DNA from: Auanema rhodensis
Lineage: Eukaryota > Nematoda > Chromadorea > Rhabditida > Rhabditidae
Length of the DNA stretch: 64,000 nt
Direction of reading: 5' to 3'
NCBI GenBank assembly: GCA_964057225.1
Contig: OZ059894.1
Location: forward strand, 22,102,476-22,166,475
Position numbers and translations under genes: made by a program. This document shows, one piece after another, positions 23,820 through 37,157 of this stretch (positions are counted from its first letter, which is position 1; every line of letters starts with the position of its first letter). Below the pieces are notes generated by a model, which was given only the letters and a program-made list of their open reading frames with translations, searched no databases and was not told the origin of the DNA.

Positions 23820-26800
23820 GCTAAATTATTTTGAAATTTTTCGAAAAAATTTTTGTCAAAATGTTTTTGGAAGCAATGTTGAGTGTACATGGAAACTCAA
23901 CATACACTAATGCATCATTTTTCAAACGATCATAACTAATTTTTGTATTAAGCGTTTCTCAATGTAGTATAAGGCATTCGATGCGGATTTTTAAGCTGCG
24001 TCGATCTGTGTTATCAGATTTGCGCTAGCTTGAAAATGCACCGAGATATCAACTGATATAAGTTCACACTTATATCCTCGATTTTCACCCTGAAGAATTA
24101 ATTTTTTCGTTGAATAACATTGTCCATCTTCTTTGCCTTGAAAAAAGGAATCTAAATACATCTACTTTTTGCTAAATTATTTTGAAATTTTTCGAAAAAA
24201 TTTTTGTCAAAATGTTTTTGGAAGCAATGTTGAGTGTACATGGAAACTCAACATACACTAATGCATCATTTTTCAAACGATCATAACTAATTTTTGTATC
24301 AAACGTTTTTCAATGTAGTATAGTGCATTCAATGCGGATTTTTAAGCTGCGTCGATCTGTGTTATCAGATTTGCGCTAGCTTAAAAATGCACCGAGATAT
24401 CAACTGATATAAGTTCACACTTATATCCTCGATTTTCACCCTGAAGAATTAATTTTTTCGTTGAATAACATTGTCCATCGTCTTTGCCTTAAAAACAGGA
24501 ATCTAAAAACATCTACTTTTTGCTAAATTATTTTGAAATTTTTCGAAAAAATTTTTGTCAAAATGTTTTTGGAAGCAATGTTGAGTGTACATGGAAACTC
24601 AACATACACTAATGCATCATTTTTCAAACGATCATAACTAATTTTTGTATTAAGCGTTTCTCAATGTAGTATAAGGCATTCGATGCGGATTTTTAAGCTG
24701 CGTCGATCTGTGTTATCAGATTTGCGCTAGCTTGAAAATGCACCGAGATATCAACTGATATAAGTTCACACTTATATCCTCGATTTTCACCCTGAAGAAT
24801 TAATTTTTTCGTTGAATAACATTGTCCATCGTCTTTGCCTTAAAAAAAGGAATCTAAAAACATCTACTTTTTGCTAAATTATTTTGAAATTTTTCGAAAA
24901 ACTTTTTGTCAAAATGTTTTTGGAAGCAATGTTGAGTGTACATGGAAACTCAACATACACTAATGCATCATTTTTCAAACGATCATAACTAATTTTTGTA
25001 TCAAGCGTTTCTTGATGTAGTATAGTGCATTCGATGCGGATTTTTAAGCTGCGTCGATCTGTGTTATCAGATTTGCGCTAGCTTAAAAATGCACCGAGAT
25101 ATCAACTGATATAAGTTCACACTTATATCCTCGATTTTCACCCTGAAGAATTAATTTTTTCGTTGAATAACATTGTCTATCGTCTTTGCCTTGAAAAATG
25201 GAATCTAAAAACATCTACTTTTTGCTAAATTATTTTGAAATTTTTCGAAAAAATTTTTGTCAAAATGTTTTTGGAAGCAATGTTGAGTGTACATGGAAAC
25301 TCAACATACACTAATGCATCATTTTTCAAACGATCATAACTAATTTTTGTATTAAGCGTTTCTCAATGTAGTATAAGGCATTCGATGCGGATTTTTAAGC
25401 TGCGTCGATCTGTGTTATCAGATTTGCGCTAGCTTGAAAATGCACCGAGATATCAACTGATATAAGTTCACACTTATATCCTCGATTTTCACCCTGAAGA
25501 ATTAATTTTTTCGTTGAATAACATTGTCCATCGTCTTTGCCTTAAAAAAAGGAATCTAAAAACATCTACTTTTTGCTAAATTATTTTGAAATTTTTCGAA
25601 AAAATTTTTGTCAAAATGTTTTTGGAAGCAATGTTGAGTGTACATGGAAACTCAACATACACTAATGCATCATTTTTCAAACGATCATAACTAATTTTTG
25701 TATTAAGCGTTTCTCAATGTAGTATAAGGCATTCGATGCGGATTTTTAAGCTGCGTCGATCTGTGTTATCAGATTTGCGCTAGCTTAAAAATGCACCGAG
25801 ATATCAACTGATATAAGTTCACACTTATATCCTCGATTTTCACCCTGAAGAATTAATTTTTTCGTTGAATAACATTCTCCATCGTCTTTGCCTTAAAAAA
25901 AGGAATCTAAAAACATCTACTTTTTGCTAAATTATTTTGAAATTTTTCGAAAAAATTTTTGTCAAAATGTTTTTGGAAGCAATGTTGAGTGTACATGGAA
26001 ACTCAACATACACTAATGCATCATTTTTCAAACGATCATAACTAATTTTTGTATCAAGCGTTTCTTGATGTAGTATAGTGCATTCGATGCGGATTTTTAA
26101 GCTGCGTCGATCTGTGTTATCAGATTTGCGCTAGCTTAAAAATGCACCGAGATATCAACTGATATAAGTTCACACTTATATCCTCGATTTTCACCCTGAA
26201 GAATTAATTTTTTCGTTGAATAACATTGTCTATCGTCTTTGCCTTGAAAAATGGAATCTAAAAACATCTACTTTTTGCTAAATTATTTTGAAATTTTTCG
26301 AAAAAATTTTTGTCAAAATGTTTTTGGAAGCAATGTTGAGTGTACATGGAAACTCAACATACACTAATGCATCATTTTTCAAACGATCATAACTAATTTT
26401 TGTATCAAGCGTTTCTTGATGTAGTATAGTGCATTCGATGCGGATTTTTAAGCTGCGTCGATCTGTGTTATCAGATTTGCGCTAGCTTAAAAATGCACCG
26501 AGATATCAACTGATATAAGTTCACACTTATATCCTCGATTTTCACCCTGAAGAATTAATTTTTTCGTTGAATAACATTGTCCATCGTCTTTGCCTTAAAA
26601 AAAGGAATCTAAAAACATCTACTTTTTGCTAAATTATTCTGAAATTTTTCGAAAAAATTTTTGTCAAAATGTTTTTGGAAGCAATGTTGAGTGTACATGG
26701 AAACTCAACATACACTAATGCATCATTTTTCAAACGATCATAACTAATTTGTGTATTAAGCGTTTCTTGATGTAGTATAGTGCATTCGATGCGGATTTTT

Positions 26801-26978
26801 AAGCTGCGTCGATCTGTGTTATCAGATTTGCGCTAGCTTAAAAATGCACCGAGATATCAACTGATATAAGTTCACACTTATATCCTCGATTTTCACCCTG
26901 AAGAATTAATTTTTTCGTTGAATAACATTGTCCATCGTCTTTGCCTTAAAAAAAGGAATCTAAAAACATCTACTTTTT
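23820..26978. repeat. 9-monomer HOR, copy B (M69-M77, 3159 bp)
   Basis: M69-M76 match M60-M67 in type and order; I noticed no differences in these eight monomers. M77 shares ATTATTCTG with M68 but has TTTGTGTATT and normal GCATTCGATG, so it shows what the end of the unit looks like without the hybrid junction. Confidence 0.92.
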
Positions 26979-29900
26979 GCTAAATTATTCTGAAATTTTT
27001 CGAAAAAATTTTTGTCAAAATGTTTTTGGAAGCAATGTTGAGTGTACATGGAAACTCAACATACACTAATGCATCATTTTTCAAACGATCATAACTAATT
27101 TGTGTATTAAGCGTTTCTTGATGTAGTATAGTGCATTCGATGCGGATTTTTAAGCTGCGTCGATCTGTGTTATCAGATTTGCGCTAGCTTAAAAATGCAC
27201 CGAGATATCAACTGATATAAGTTCACACTTATATCCTCGATTTTCACCCTGAAGAATTAATTTTTTCGTTGAATAACATTGTCCATCGTCTTTGCCTTAA
27301 AAAAAGGAATCTAAAAACATCTACTTTTTGCTAAATTATTCTGAAATTTTTCGAAAAAATTTTTGTCAAAATGTTTTTGGAAGCAATGTTGAGTGTACAT
27401 GGAAACTCAACATACACTAATGCATCATTTTTCAAACGATCATAACTAATTTGTGTATTAAGCGTTTCTTGATGTAGTATAGTGCATTCGATGCGGATTT
27501 TTAAGCTGCGTCGATCTGTGTTAACAGATTTGCGCTAGCTTAAAAATGCACCGAGATATCAACTGATATAAGTTCACACTTATATCCTCGATTTTCACCC
27601 TGAAGAATTAATTTTTTCGTTGAATAACATTGTCCATCGTCTTTGCCTTAAAAAAAGGAATCTAAAAACATCTACTTTTTGCTAAATTATTCTGAAATTT
27701 TTCGAAAAAATTTTTGTCAAAATGTTTTTGGAAGCAATGTTGAGTGTACATGGAAACTCAACATACACTAATGCATCATTTTTCAAACGATCATAACTAA
27801 TTTGTGTATTAAGCGTTTCTTGATGTAGTATAGTGCATTCGATGCGGATTTTTAAGCTGCGTCGATCTGTGTTATCAGATTTGCGCTAGCTTAAAAATGC
27901 ACCGAGATATCAACTGATATAAGTTCACACTTATATCCTCGATTTTCACCCTGAAGAATTAATTTTTTCGTTGAATAACATTGTCCATCGTCTTTGCCTT
28001 AAAAAAAGGAATCTAAAAACATCTACTTTTTGCTAAATTATTCTGAAATTTTTCGAAAAAATTTTTGTCAAAATGTTTTTGGAAGCAATGTTGAGTGTAC
28101 ATGGAAACTCAACATACACTAATGCATCATTTTTCAAACGATCATAACTAATTTGTGTATTAAGCGTTTCTTGATGTAGTATAGTGCATTCGATGCGGAT
28201 TTTTAAGCTGCGTCGATCTGTGTTATCAGATTTGCGCTAGCTTAAAAATGCACCGAGATATCAACTGATATAAGTTCACACTTATATCCTCGATTTTCAC
28301 CCTGAAGAATTAATTTTTTCGTTGAATAACATTGTCTATCGTCTTTGCCTTGAAAAATGGAATCTAAAAACATCTACTTTTTGCTAAATTATTTTGAAAT
28401 TTTTCGAAAAAATTTTTGTCAAAATGTTTTTGGAAGCAATGTTGAGTGTACATGGAAACTCAACATACACTAATGCATCATTTTTCAAACGATCATAACT
28501 AATTTTTGTATCAAGCGTTTCTTGATGTAGTATAGTGCATTCGATGCGGATTTTTAAGCTGCGTCGATCTGTGTTATCAGATTTGCGCTAGCTTAAAAAT
28601 GCACCGAGATATCAACTGATATAAGTTCACACTTATATCCTCGATTTTCACCCTGAAGAATTAATTTTTTCGTTGAATAACATTGTCCATCGTCTTTGCC
28701 TTAAAAAAAGGAATCTAAAAACATCTACTTTTTGCTAAATTATTCTGAAATTTTTCGAAAAAATTTTTGTCAAAATGTTTTTGGAAGCAATGTTGAGTGT
28801 ACATGGAAACTCAACATACACTAATGCATCATTTTTCAAACGATCATAACTAATTTGTGTATTAAGCGTTTCTTGATGTAGTATAGTGCATTCGATGCGG
28901 ATTTTTAAGCTGCGTCGATCTGTGTTATCAGATTTGCGCTAGCTTAAAAATGCACCGAGATATCAACTGATATAAGTTCACACTTATATCCTCGATTTTC
29001 ACCCTGAAGAATTAATTTTTTCGTTGAATAACATTGTCCATCGTCTTTGCCTTAAAAAAAGGAATCTAAAAACATCTACTTTTTGCTAAATTATTTTGAA
29101 ATTTTTCGAAAAAATTTTTGTCAAAATGTTTTTGGAAGCAATGTTGAGTGTACATGGAAACTCAACATACACTAATGCATCATTTTTCAAACGATCATAA
29201 CTAATTTTTGTATCAAGCGTTTCTTGATGTAGTATAGTGCATTCGATGCGGATTTTTAAGCTGCGTCGATCTGTGTTATCAGATTTGCGCTAGCTTAAAA
29301 ATGCACCGAGATATCAACTGATATAAGTTCACACTTATATCCTCGATTTTCACCCTGAAGAATTAATTTTTTCGTTGAATAACATTGTCTATCGTCTTTG
29401 CCTTGAAAAATGGAATCTAAAAACATCTACTTTTTGCTAAATTATTTAGAAATTTTTCGAAAAAATTTTTGTCAAAATGTTTTTGGAAGCAATGTTGAGT
29501 GTACATGGAAACTCAACATACACTAATGCATCATTTTTCAAACGATCATAACTAATTTTTGTATCAAGCGTTTCTTGATGTAGTATAGTGCATTCGATGC
29601 GGATTTTTAAGCTGCGTCGATCTGTGTTATCAGATTTGCGCTAGCTTAAAAATGCACCGAGATATCAACTGATATAAGTTCACACTTATATCCTCGATTT
29701 TCACCCTGAAGAATCAATTTTTTCGTTGAATAACATTGTCCATCGTCTTTGCCTTAAAAAAAGGAATCTAAAAACATCTACTTTTTGCTAAATTATTCTA
29801 AAATTTTTCGAAAAAATTTTTGTCAAAATGTTTTTGGAAGCAATGTTGAGTGTACATGGAAACTCAACATACACTAATGCATCATTTTTCAAACGATCAT

Positions 29901-30137
29901 AACTAATTTGTGTATTAAGCGTTTCTTGATGTAGTATAGTGCATTCGATGCGGATTTTTAAGCTGCGTCGATCTGTGTTATCAGATTTGCGCTAGCTTAA
30001 AAATGCACCGAGATATCAACTGATATAAGTTCACACTTATATCCTCGATTTTCACCCTGAAGAATTAATTTTTTCGTTGAATAACATTGTCCATCGTCTT
30101 TGCCTTAAAAAAAGGAATCTAAAAACATCTACTTTTT
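26979..30137. repeat. ATTATTCTG-type monomers, irregular order (M78-M86)
   Basis: M78-M81 are four nearly identical monomers with ATTATTCTG and TTTGTGTATT. M82-M86 then mix these with TTTTTGTATCAAGCG types, some bearing TTGTCTATCG and GAAAAATGG tails. Private substitutions: GTTAACAG in M79 (about 27522), ATTATTTAGAA in M85 (about 29448), GAATCAATTT in M85 (about 29715), ATTCTAAAA in M86 (29800). The last recurs at 40681 and 45244, 31 and 44 monomers further on. Confidence 0.82.
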
Positions 30138-33100
30138 GCTAAATTATTCTGAAATTTTTCGAAAAAATTTTTGTCAAAATGTTTTTGGAAGCAATGTTGA
30201 GTGTACATGGAAACTCAACATACACTAATGCATCATTTTTCAAACGATCATAACTAATTTTTGTATCAAGCGTTTCTTGATGTAGTATAGTGCATTCGAT
30301 GCGGATTTTTAAGCTGCGTCGATCTGTGTTATCAGATTTGCGCTAGCTTAAAAATGCACCGAGATATCAACTGATATAAGTTCACACTTATATCCTCGAT
30401 TTTCACCCTGAAGAATTAATTTTTTCGTTGAATAACATTGTCCATCGTCTTTGCCTTAAAAAAAGGAATCTAAAAACATCTACTTTTTGCTAAATTATTC
30501 TGAAATTTTTCGAAAAAATTTTTGTCAAAATGTTTTTGGAAGCAATGTTGAGTGTACATGGAAACTCAACATACACTAATGCATCATTTTTCAAACGATC
30601 ATAACTAATTTGTGTGTTAAGCGTTTCTTGATGTAGTATAGTGCATTCGATGCGGATTTTTAAGCTGCGTCGATCTGTGTTATCAGATTTGCGCTAGCTT
30701 AAAAATGCACCGAGATATCAACTGATATAAGTTCACACTTATATCCTCGATTTTCACCCTGAAGAATTAATTTTTTCGTTGAATAACATTGTCCATCGTC
30801 TTTGCCTTAAAAAAAGGAATCTAAAAACATCTACTTTTTGCTAAATTATTCTGAAATGTTTCGAAAAAATTTTTGTCAAAATGTTTTTGGAAGCAATGTT
30901 GAGTGTACATGGAAACTCAACATACACTAATGCATCATTTTTCAAACGATCATAACTAATTTTTGTATCAAGCGTTTCTTGATGTAGTATAGTGCATTCG
31001 ATGCGGATTTTTAAGCTGCGTCGATCTGTGTTATCAGATTTGCGCTAGCTTAAAAATGCACCGAGATATCAACTGATATAAGTTCACACTTATATCCTCG
31101 ATTTTCACCCTGAAGAATTAATTTTTTCGTTGAATAACATTGTCCATCGTCTTTGCCTTAAAAAAAGGAATCTAAAAACATCTACTTTTTGCTAAATTAT
31201 TCTGAAATTTTTCGAAAAAATTTTTGTCAAAATGTTTTTGGAAGCAATGTTGAGTGTACATGGAAACTCAACATACACTAATGCATCATTTTTCAAACGA
31301 TCATAACTAATTTTTGTATCAAGCGTTTCTTGATGTAGTATAGTGCATTCGATGCGGATTTTTAAGCTGCGTCGATCTGTGTTATCAGATTTGCGCTAGC
31401 TTAAAAATGCACCGAGATATCAACTGATATAAGTTCACACTTATATCCTCGATTTTCACCCTGAAGAATTAATTTTTTCGTTGAATAACATTGTCCATCG
31501 TCTTTGCCTTAAAAAAAGGAATCTAAAAACATCTACTTTTTGCTAAATTATTCTGAAATTTTTCGAAAAAATTTTTGTCAAAATGTTTTTGGAAGCAATG
31601 TTGAGTGTACATGGAAACTCAACATACACTAATGCATCATTTTTCAAACGATCATAACTAATTTGTGTATTAAGCGTTTCTTGATGTAGTATAGTGCATT
31701 CGATGCGGATTTTTAAGCTGCGTCGATCTGTGTTATCAGATTTGCGCTAGCTTAAAAATGCACCGAGATATCAACTGATATAAGTTCACACTTATATCCT
31801 CGATTTTCACCCTGAAGAATTAATTTTTTCGTTGAATAACATTGTCCATCGTCTTTGCCTTAAAAAAAGGAATCTAAAAACATCTACTTTTTGCTAAATT
31901 ATTCTGAAATGTTTCGGAAAAATTTTTGTCAAAATGTTTTTGGAAGCAATGTTGAGTGTACATGGAAACTCAACATACACTAATGCATCATTTTTCAAAC
32001 GATCATAACTAATTTTTGTATCAAGCGTTTCTTGATGTAGTATAGTGCATTCGATGCGGATTTTTAAGCTGCGTCGATCTGTGTTATCAGATTTGCGCTA
32101 GCTTAAAAATGCACCGAGATATCAACTGATATAAGTTCACACTTATATCCTCGATTTTCACCCTGAAGAATTAATTTTTTCGTTGAATAACATTGTCCAT
32201 CGTCTTTGCCTCAAAAAAAGGAATCTAAAAACATCTACTTTTTGCTAAATTATTCTGAAATTTTTCGAAAAAATTTTTGTCAAAATGTTTTTGGAAGCAA
32301 TGTTGAGTGTACATGGAAACTCAACATACACTAATGCATCATTTTTCAAACGATCATAACTAATTTTTGTATCAAGCGTTTCTTGATGTAGTATAGTGCA
32401 TTCGATGCGGATTTTTAAGCTGCGTCGATCTGTGTTATCAGATTTGCGCTAGCTTAAAAATGCACCGAGATATCAACTGATATAAGTTCACACTTATATC
32501 CTCGATTTTCACCCTGAAGAATTAATTTTTTCGTTGAATAACATTGTCCATCGTCTTTGCCTTAAAAAAAGGAATCTAAAAACATCTACTTTTTGCTAAA
32601 TTATTCTGAAATTTTTCGAAAAAATTTTTGTCAAAATGTTTTTGGAAGCAATGTTGAGTGTACATGGAAACTCAACATACACTAATGCATCATTTTTCAA
32701 ACGATCATAACTAATTTGTGTATTAAGCGTTTCTTGATGTAGTATAGTGCATTCGATGCGGATTTTTAAGCTGCGTCGATCTGTGTTATCAGATTTGCGC
32801 TAGCTTAAAAATGCACCGAGATATCAACTGATATAAGTTCACACTTATATCCTCGATTTTCACCCTGAAGAATTAATTTTTTCGTTGAATAACATTGTCC
32901 ATCGTCTTTGCCTTAAAAAAAGGAATCTAAAAACATCTACTTTTTGCTAAATTATTCTGAAATTTTTCGAAAAAATTTTTGTCAAAATGTTTTTGGAAGC
33001 AATGTTGAGTGTACATGGAAACTCAACATACACTAATGCATCATTTTTCAAACGATCATAACTAATTTTTGTATCAAGCGTTTCTTGATGTAGTATAGTG

Positions 33101-33296
33101 CATTCGATGCGGATTTTTAAGCTGCGTCGATCTGTGTTATCAGATTTGCGCTAGCTTAAAAATGCACCGAGATATCAACTGATATAAGTTCACACTTATA
33201 TCCTCGATTTTCACCCTGAAGAATTAATTTTTTCGTTGAATAACATTGTCTATCGTCTTTGCCTTGAAAAATGGAATCTAAAAACATCTACTTTTT
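30138..33296. repeat. Three copies of a 3-monomer HOR (M87-M95, 1053 bp each)
   Basis: Order within each unit: TTTTTGTATC, then TTTGTG, then TTTTTGTATC, all on ATTATTCTG monomers. The third monomer of units 1 and 2 shares GAAATGTTTCG (30858 and 31911, 1053 bp apart). The third unit ends in a monomer with TTGTCTATCG and a GAAAAATGG tail. Private changes: TTTGTGTGTT in M88, GCCTCAAAA in M92. Confidence 0.82.
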
Positions 33297-34700
33297 GCTA
33301 AATTATTTTGAAATTTTTCGAAAAAATTTTTGTCAAAATGTTTTTGGAAGCAATGTTGAGTGTACATGGAAACTCAACATACACTAATGCATCATTTTTC
33401 AAACGATCATAACTAATTTTTGTATCAAGCGTTTCTTGATGTAGTATAGTGCATTCGATGCGGATTTTTAAGCTGCGTCGATCTGTGTTATCAGATTTGC
33501 GCTAGCTTAAAAATGCACCGAGATATCAACTGATATAAGTTCACACTTATATCCTCGATTTTCACCCTGAAGAATTAATTTTTTCGTTGAATAACATTGT
33601 CCATCGTCTTTGCCTTGAAAAAAGGAATCTAAAAACATCTACTTTTTGCTAAATTATTCTGAAATTTTTCGAAAAAATTTTTGTCAAAATGTTTTTGGAA
33701 GCAATGTTGAGTGTACATGGAAACTCAACATACACTAATGCATCATTTTTCAAACGATCATAACTAATTTGTGTATTAAGCGTTTCTTGATGTAGTATAG
33801 TGCATTCGATGCGGATTTTTAAGCTGCGTCGATCTGTGTTATCAGATTTGCGCTAGCTTAAAAATGCACCGAGATATCAACTGATATAAGTTCACACTTA
33901 TATCCTCGATTTTCACCCTGAAGAATTAATTTTTTCGTTGAATAACATTGTCCATCGTCTTTGCCTTAAAAAAAGGAATCTAAAAACATCTACTTTTTGC
34001 TAAATTATTTTGAAATTTTTCGAAAAAATTTTTGTCAAAATGTTTTTGGAAGCAATGTTGAGTGTACATGGAAACTCAACATACACTAATGCATCATTTT
34101 TCAAACGATCATAACTAATTTTTGTATCAAGCGTTTCTTGATGTAGTATAGTGCATTCGATGCGGATTTTTAAGCTGCGTCGATCTGTGTTATCAGATTT
34201 GCGCTAGCTTAAAAATGCACCGAGATATCAACTGATATAAGTTCACACTTATATCCTCGATTTTCACCCTGAAGAATTAATTTTTTCGTTGAATAACATT
34301 GTCCATCGTCTTTGCCTTAAAAAAAGGAATCTAAAAACATCTACTTTTTGCTAAATTATTTTGAAATTTTTCGAAAAAATTTTTGTCAAAATGTTTTTGG
34401 AAGCAATGTTGAGTGTACATGGAAACTCAACATACACTAATGCATCATTTTTCAAACGATCATAACTAATTTTTGTATCAAGCGTTTCTTGATGTAGTAT
34501 AGTGCATTCGATGCGGATTTTTAAGCTGCGTCGATCTGTGTTATCAGATTTGCGCTAGCTTAAAAATGCACCGAGATATCAACTGATATAAGTTCACACT
34601 TATATCCTCGATTTTCACCCTGAAGAATTAATTTTTTCGTTGAATAACATTGTCTATCGTCTTTGCCTTGAAAAATGGAATCTAAAAACATCTACTTTTT
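33297..34700. repeat. Monomers M96-M99
   Basis: Four 351-bp monomers, mostly ATTATTTTG with TATCAAGCG/CTTGATG; M97 is ATTATTCTG with TTTGTG. M99 ends TTGTCTATCG with GAAAAATGG. The order ATTATTTTG / ATTATTCTG+TTTGTG / ATTATTTTG / ATTATTTTG+TCTATCG is seen again at 61377-62780 (M176-M179). Confidence 0.78.
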
Positions 34701-36104
34701 GCTAAATTATTTTGAAATTTTTCGAAAAAATTTTTGTCAAAATGTTTTTGGAAGCAATGTTGAGTGTACATGGAAACTCAACATACACTAATGCATCATT
34801 TTTCAAACGATCATAACTAATTTTTGTATCAAGCGTTTCATGATGTAGTATAGTGCATTCGATGCGGATTTTTAAGCTGCGTCGATCTGTGTTATCAGAT
34901 TTGCGCTAGCTTAAAAATGCACCGAGATATCAACTGATATAAGTTCACACTTATATCCTCGATTTTCACCCTGAAGAATTAATTTTTTCGTTGAATAACA
35001 TTGTCCATCGTCTTTGCCTTAAAAAAAGGAATCTAAAAACATCTACTTTTTGCTAAATTATTCTGAAATTTTCCGAAAAAATTTTTGTCAAAATGTTTTT
35101 GGAATCAATGTTGAGTGTACATGGAAACTCAACATACACTAATGCATCATTTTTCAAACGATCATAACTAATTTTTGTATCAAGCGTTTCTTGATGTAGT
35201 ATAGTGCATTCGATGCGGATTTTTAAGCTGCGTCGATCTGTGTTATCAGATTTGCGCTAGCTTAAAAATGCACCGAGATATCAACTGATATAAGTTCACA
35301 CTTATATCCTCGATTTTCACCCTGAAGAATTAATTTTTTCGTTGAATAACATTGTCCATCGTCTTTGCCTTAAAAAAAGGAATCTAAAAACATCTACTTT
35401 TTGCTAAATTATTCTGAAATTTTTCGAAAAAATTTTTGTCAAAATGTTTTTGGAAGCAATGTTGAGTGTACATGGAAACTCAACATACACTAATGCATCA
35501 TTTTTCAAACGATCATAACTAATTTGTGTATTAAGCGTTTCTTGATGTAGTATAGTGCATTCGATGCGGATTTTTAAGCTGCGTCGATCTGTGTTATCAG
35601 ATTTGCGCTAGCTTAAAAATGCACCGAGATATCAACTGATATAAGTTCACACTTATATCCTCGATTTTCACCCTGAAGAATTAATTTTTTCGTTGAATAA
35701 CATTGTCCATCGTCTTTGCCTTAAAAAAAGAAATCTAAAAACATCTACTTTTTGCTAAATTATTCTGAAATTTTTCGAAAAAATTTTTGTCAAAATGTTT
35801 TTGGAAGCAATGTTGAGTGTACATGGAAACTCAACATACACTAATGCATCATTTTTCAAACGATCATAACTAATTTTTGTATCAAGCGTTTCTTGATGTA
35901 GTATAGTGCATTCGATGCGGATTTTTAAGCTGCGTCGATCTGTGTTATCAGATTTGCGCTAGCTTAAAAATGCACCGAGATATCAACTGATATAAGTTCA
36001 CACTTATATCCTCGATTTTCACCCTGAAGAATTAATTTTTTCGTTGAATAACATTGTCTATCGTCTTTGCCTTGAAAAATGGAATCTAAAAACATCTACT
36101 TTTT
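34701..36104. repeat. 4-monomer HOR unit (M100-M103, 1404 bp)
   Basis: M100 is marked by GTTTCATGATG (34840), M101 by ATTTTCCGAAA plus a private GGAATCAATG (35104), M102 by TTTGTG with the AAAGAAATC tail, M103 by TTGTCTATCG with GAAAAATGG. The CATGATG marker recurs at 36244 (1404 bp on), 37297 and 41860. Confidence 0.85.
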
Positions 36105-37157
36105 GCTAAATTATTTTGAAATTTTTCGAAAAAATTTTTGTCAAAATGTTTTTGGAAGCAATGTTGAGTGTACATGGAAACTCAACATACACTAATGCAT
36201 CATTTTTCAAACGATCATAACTAATTTTTGTATCAAGCGTTTCATGATGTAGTATAGTGCATTCGATGCGGATTTTTAAGCTGCGTCGATCTGTGTTATC
36301 AGATTTGCGCTAGCTTAAAAATGCACCGAGATATCAACTGATATAAGTTCACACTTATATCCTCGATTTTCACCCTGAAGAATTAATTTTTTCGTTGAAT
36401 AACATTGTCCATCGTCTTTGCCTTAAAAAAAGGAATCTAAAAACATCTACTTTTTGCTAAATTATTCTGAAATTTTCCGAAAAAATTTTTGTCAAAATGT
36501 TTTTGGAAGCAATGTTGAGTGTACATGGAAACTCAACATACACTAATGCATCATTTTTCAAACGATCATAACTAATTTGTGTATTAAGCGTTTCTTGATG
36601 TAGTATAGTGCATTCGATGCGGATTTTTAAGCTGCGTCGATCTGTGTTATCAGATTTGCGCTAGCTTAAAAATGCACCGAGATATCAACTGATATAAGTT
36701 CACACTTATATCCTCGATTTTCACCCTGAAGAATTAATTTTTTCGTTGAATAACATTGTCCATCGTCTTTGCCTTAAAAAAAGAAATCTAAAAACATCTA
36801 CTTTTTGCTAAATTATTCTGAAATTTTTCGAAAAAATTTTTGTCAAAATGTTTTTGGAAGCAATGTTGAGTGTACATGGAAACTCAACATACACTAATGC
36901 ATCATTTTTCAAACGATCATAACTAATTTTTGTATCAAGCGTTTCTTGATGTAGTATAGTGCATTCGATGCGGATTTTTAAGCTGCGTCGATCTGTGTTA
37001 TCAGATTTGCGCTAGCTTAAAAATGCACCGAGATATCAACTGATATAAGTTCACACTTATATCCTCGATTTTCACCCTGAAGAATTAATTTTTTCGTTGA
37101 ATAACATTGTCTATCGTCTTTGCCTTGAAAAATGGAATCTAAAAACATCTACTTTTT
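36105..37157. repeat. Contracted 3-monomer derivative of the 4-mer (M104-M106, 1053 bp)
   Basis: M104 equals M100 and M106 equals M103. The single monomer between them, M105, has the left marker of M101 (ATTTTCCGAAA, 36477) and the right markers of M102 (TTTGTG at 36579, AAAGAAATC tail), so the unit lost one monomer by fusion. Confidence 0.86.
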
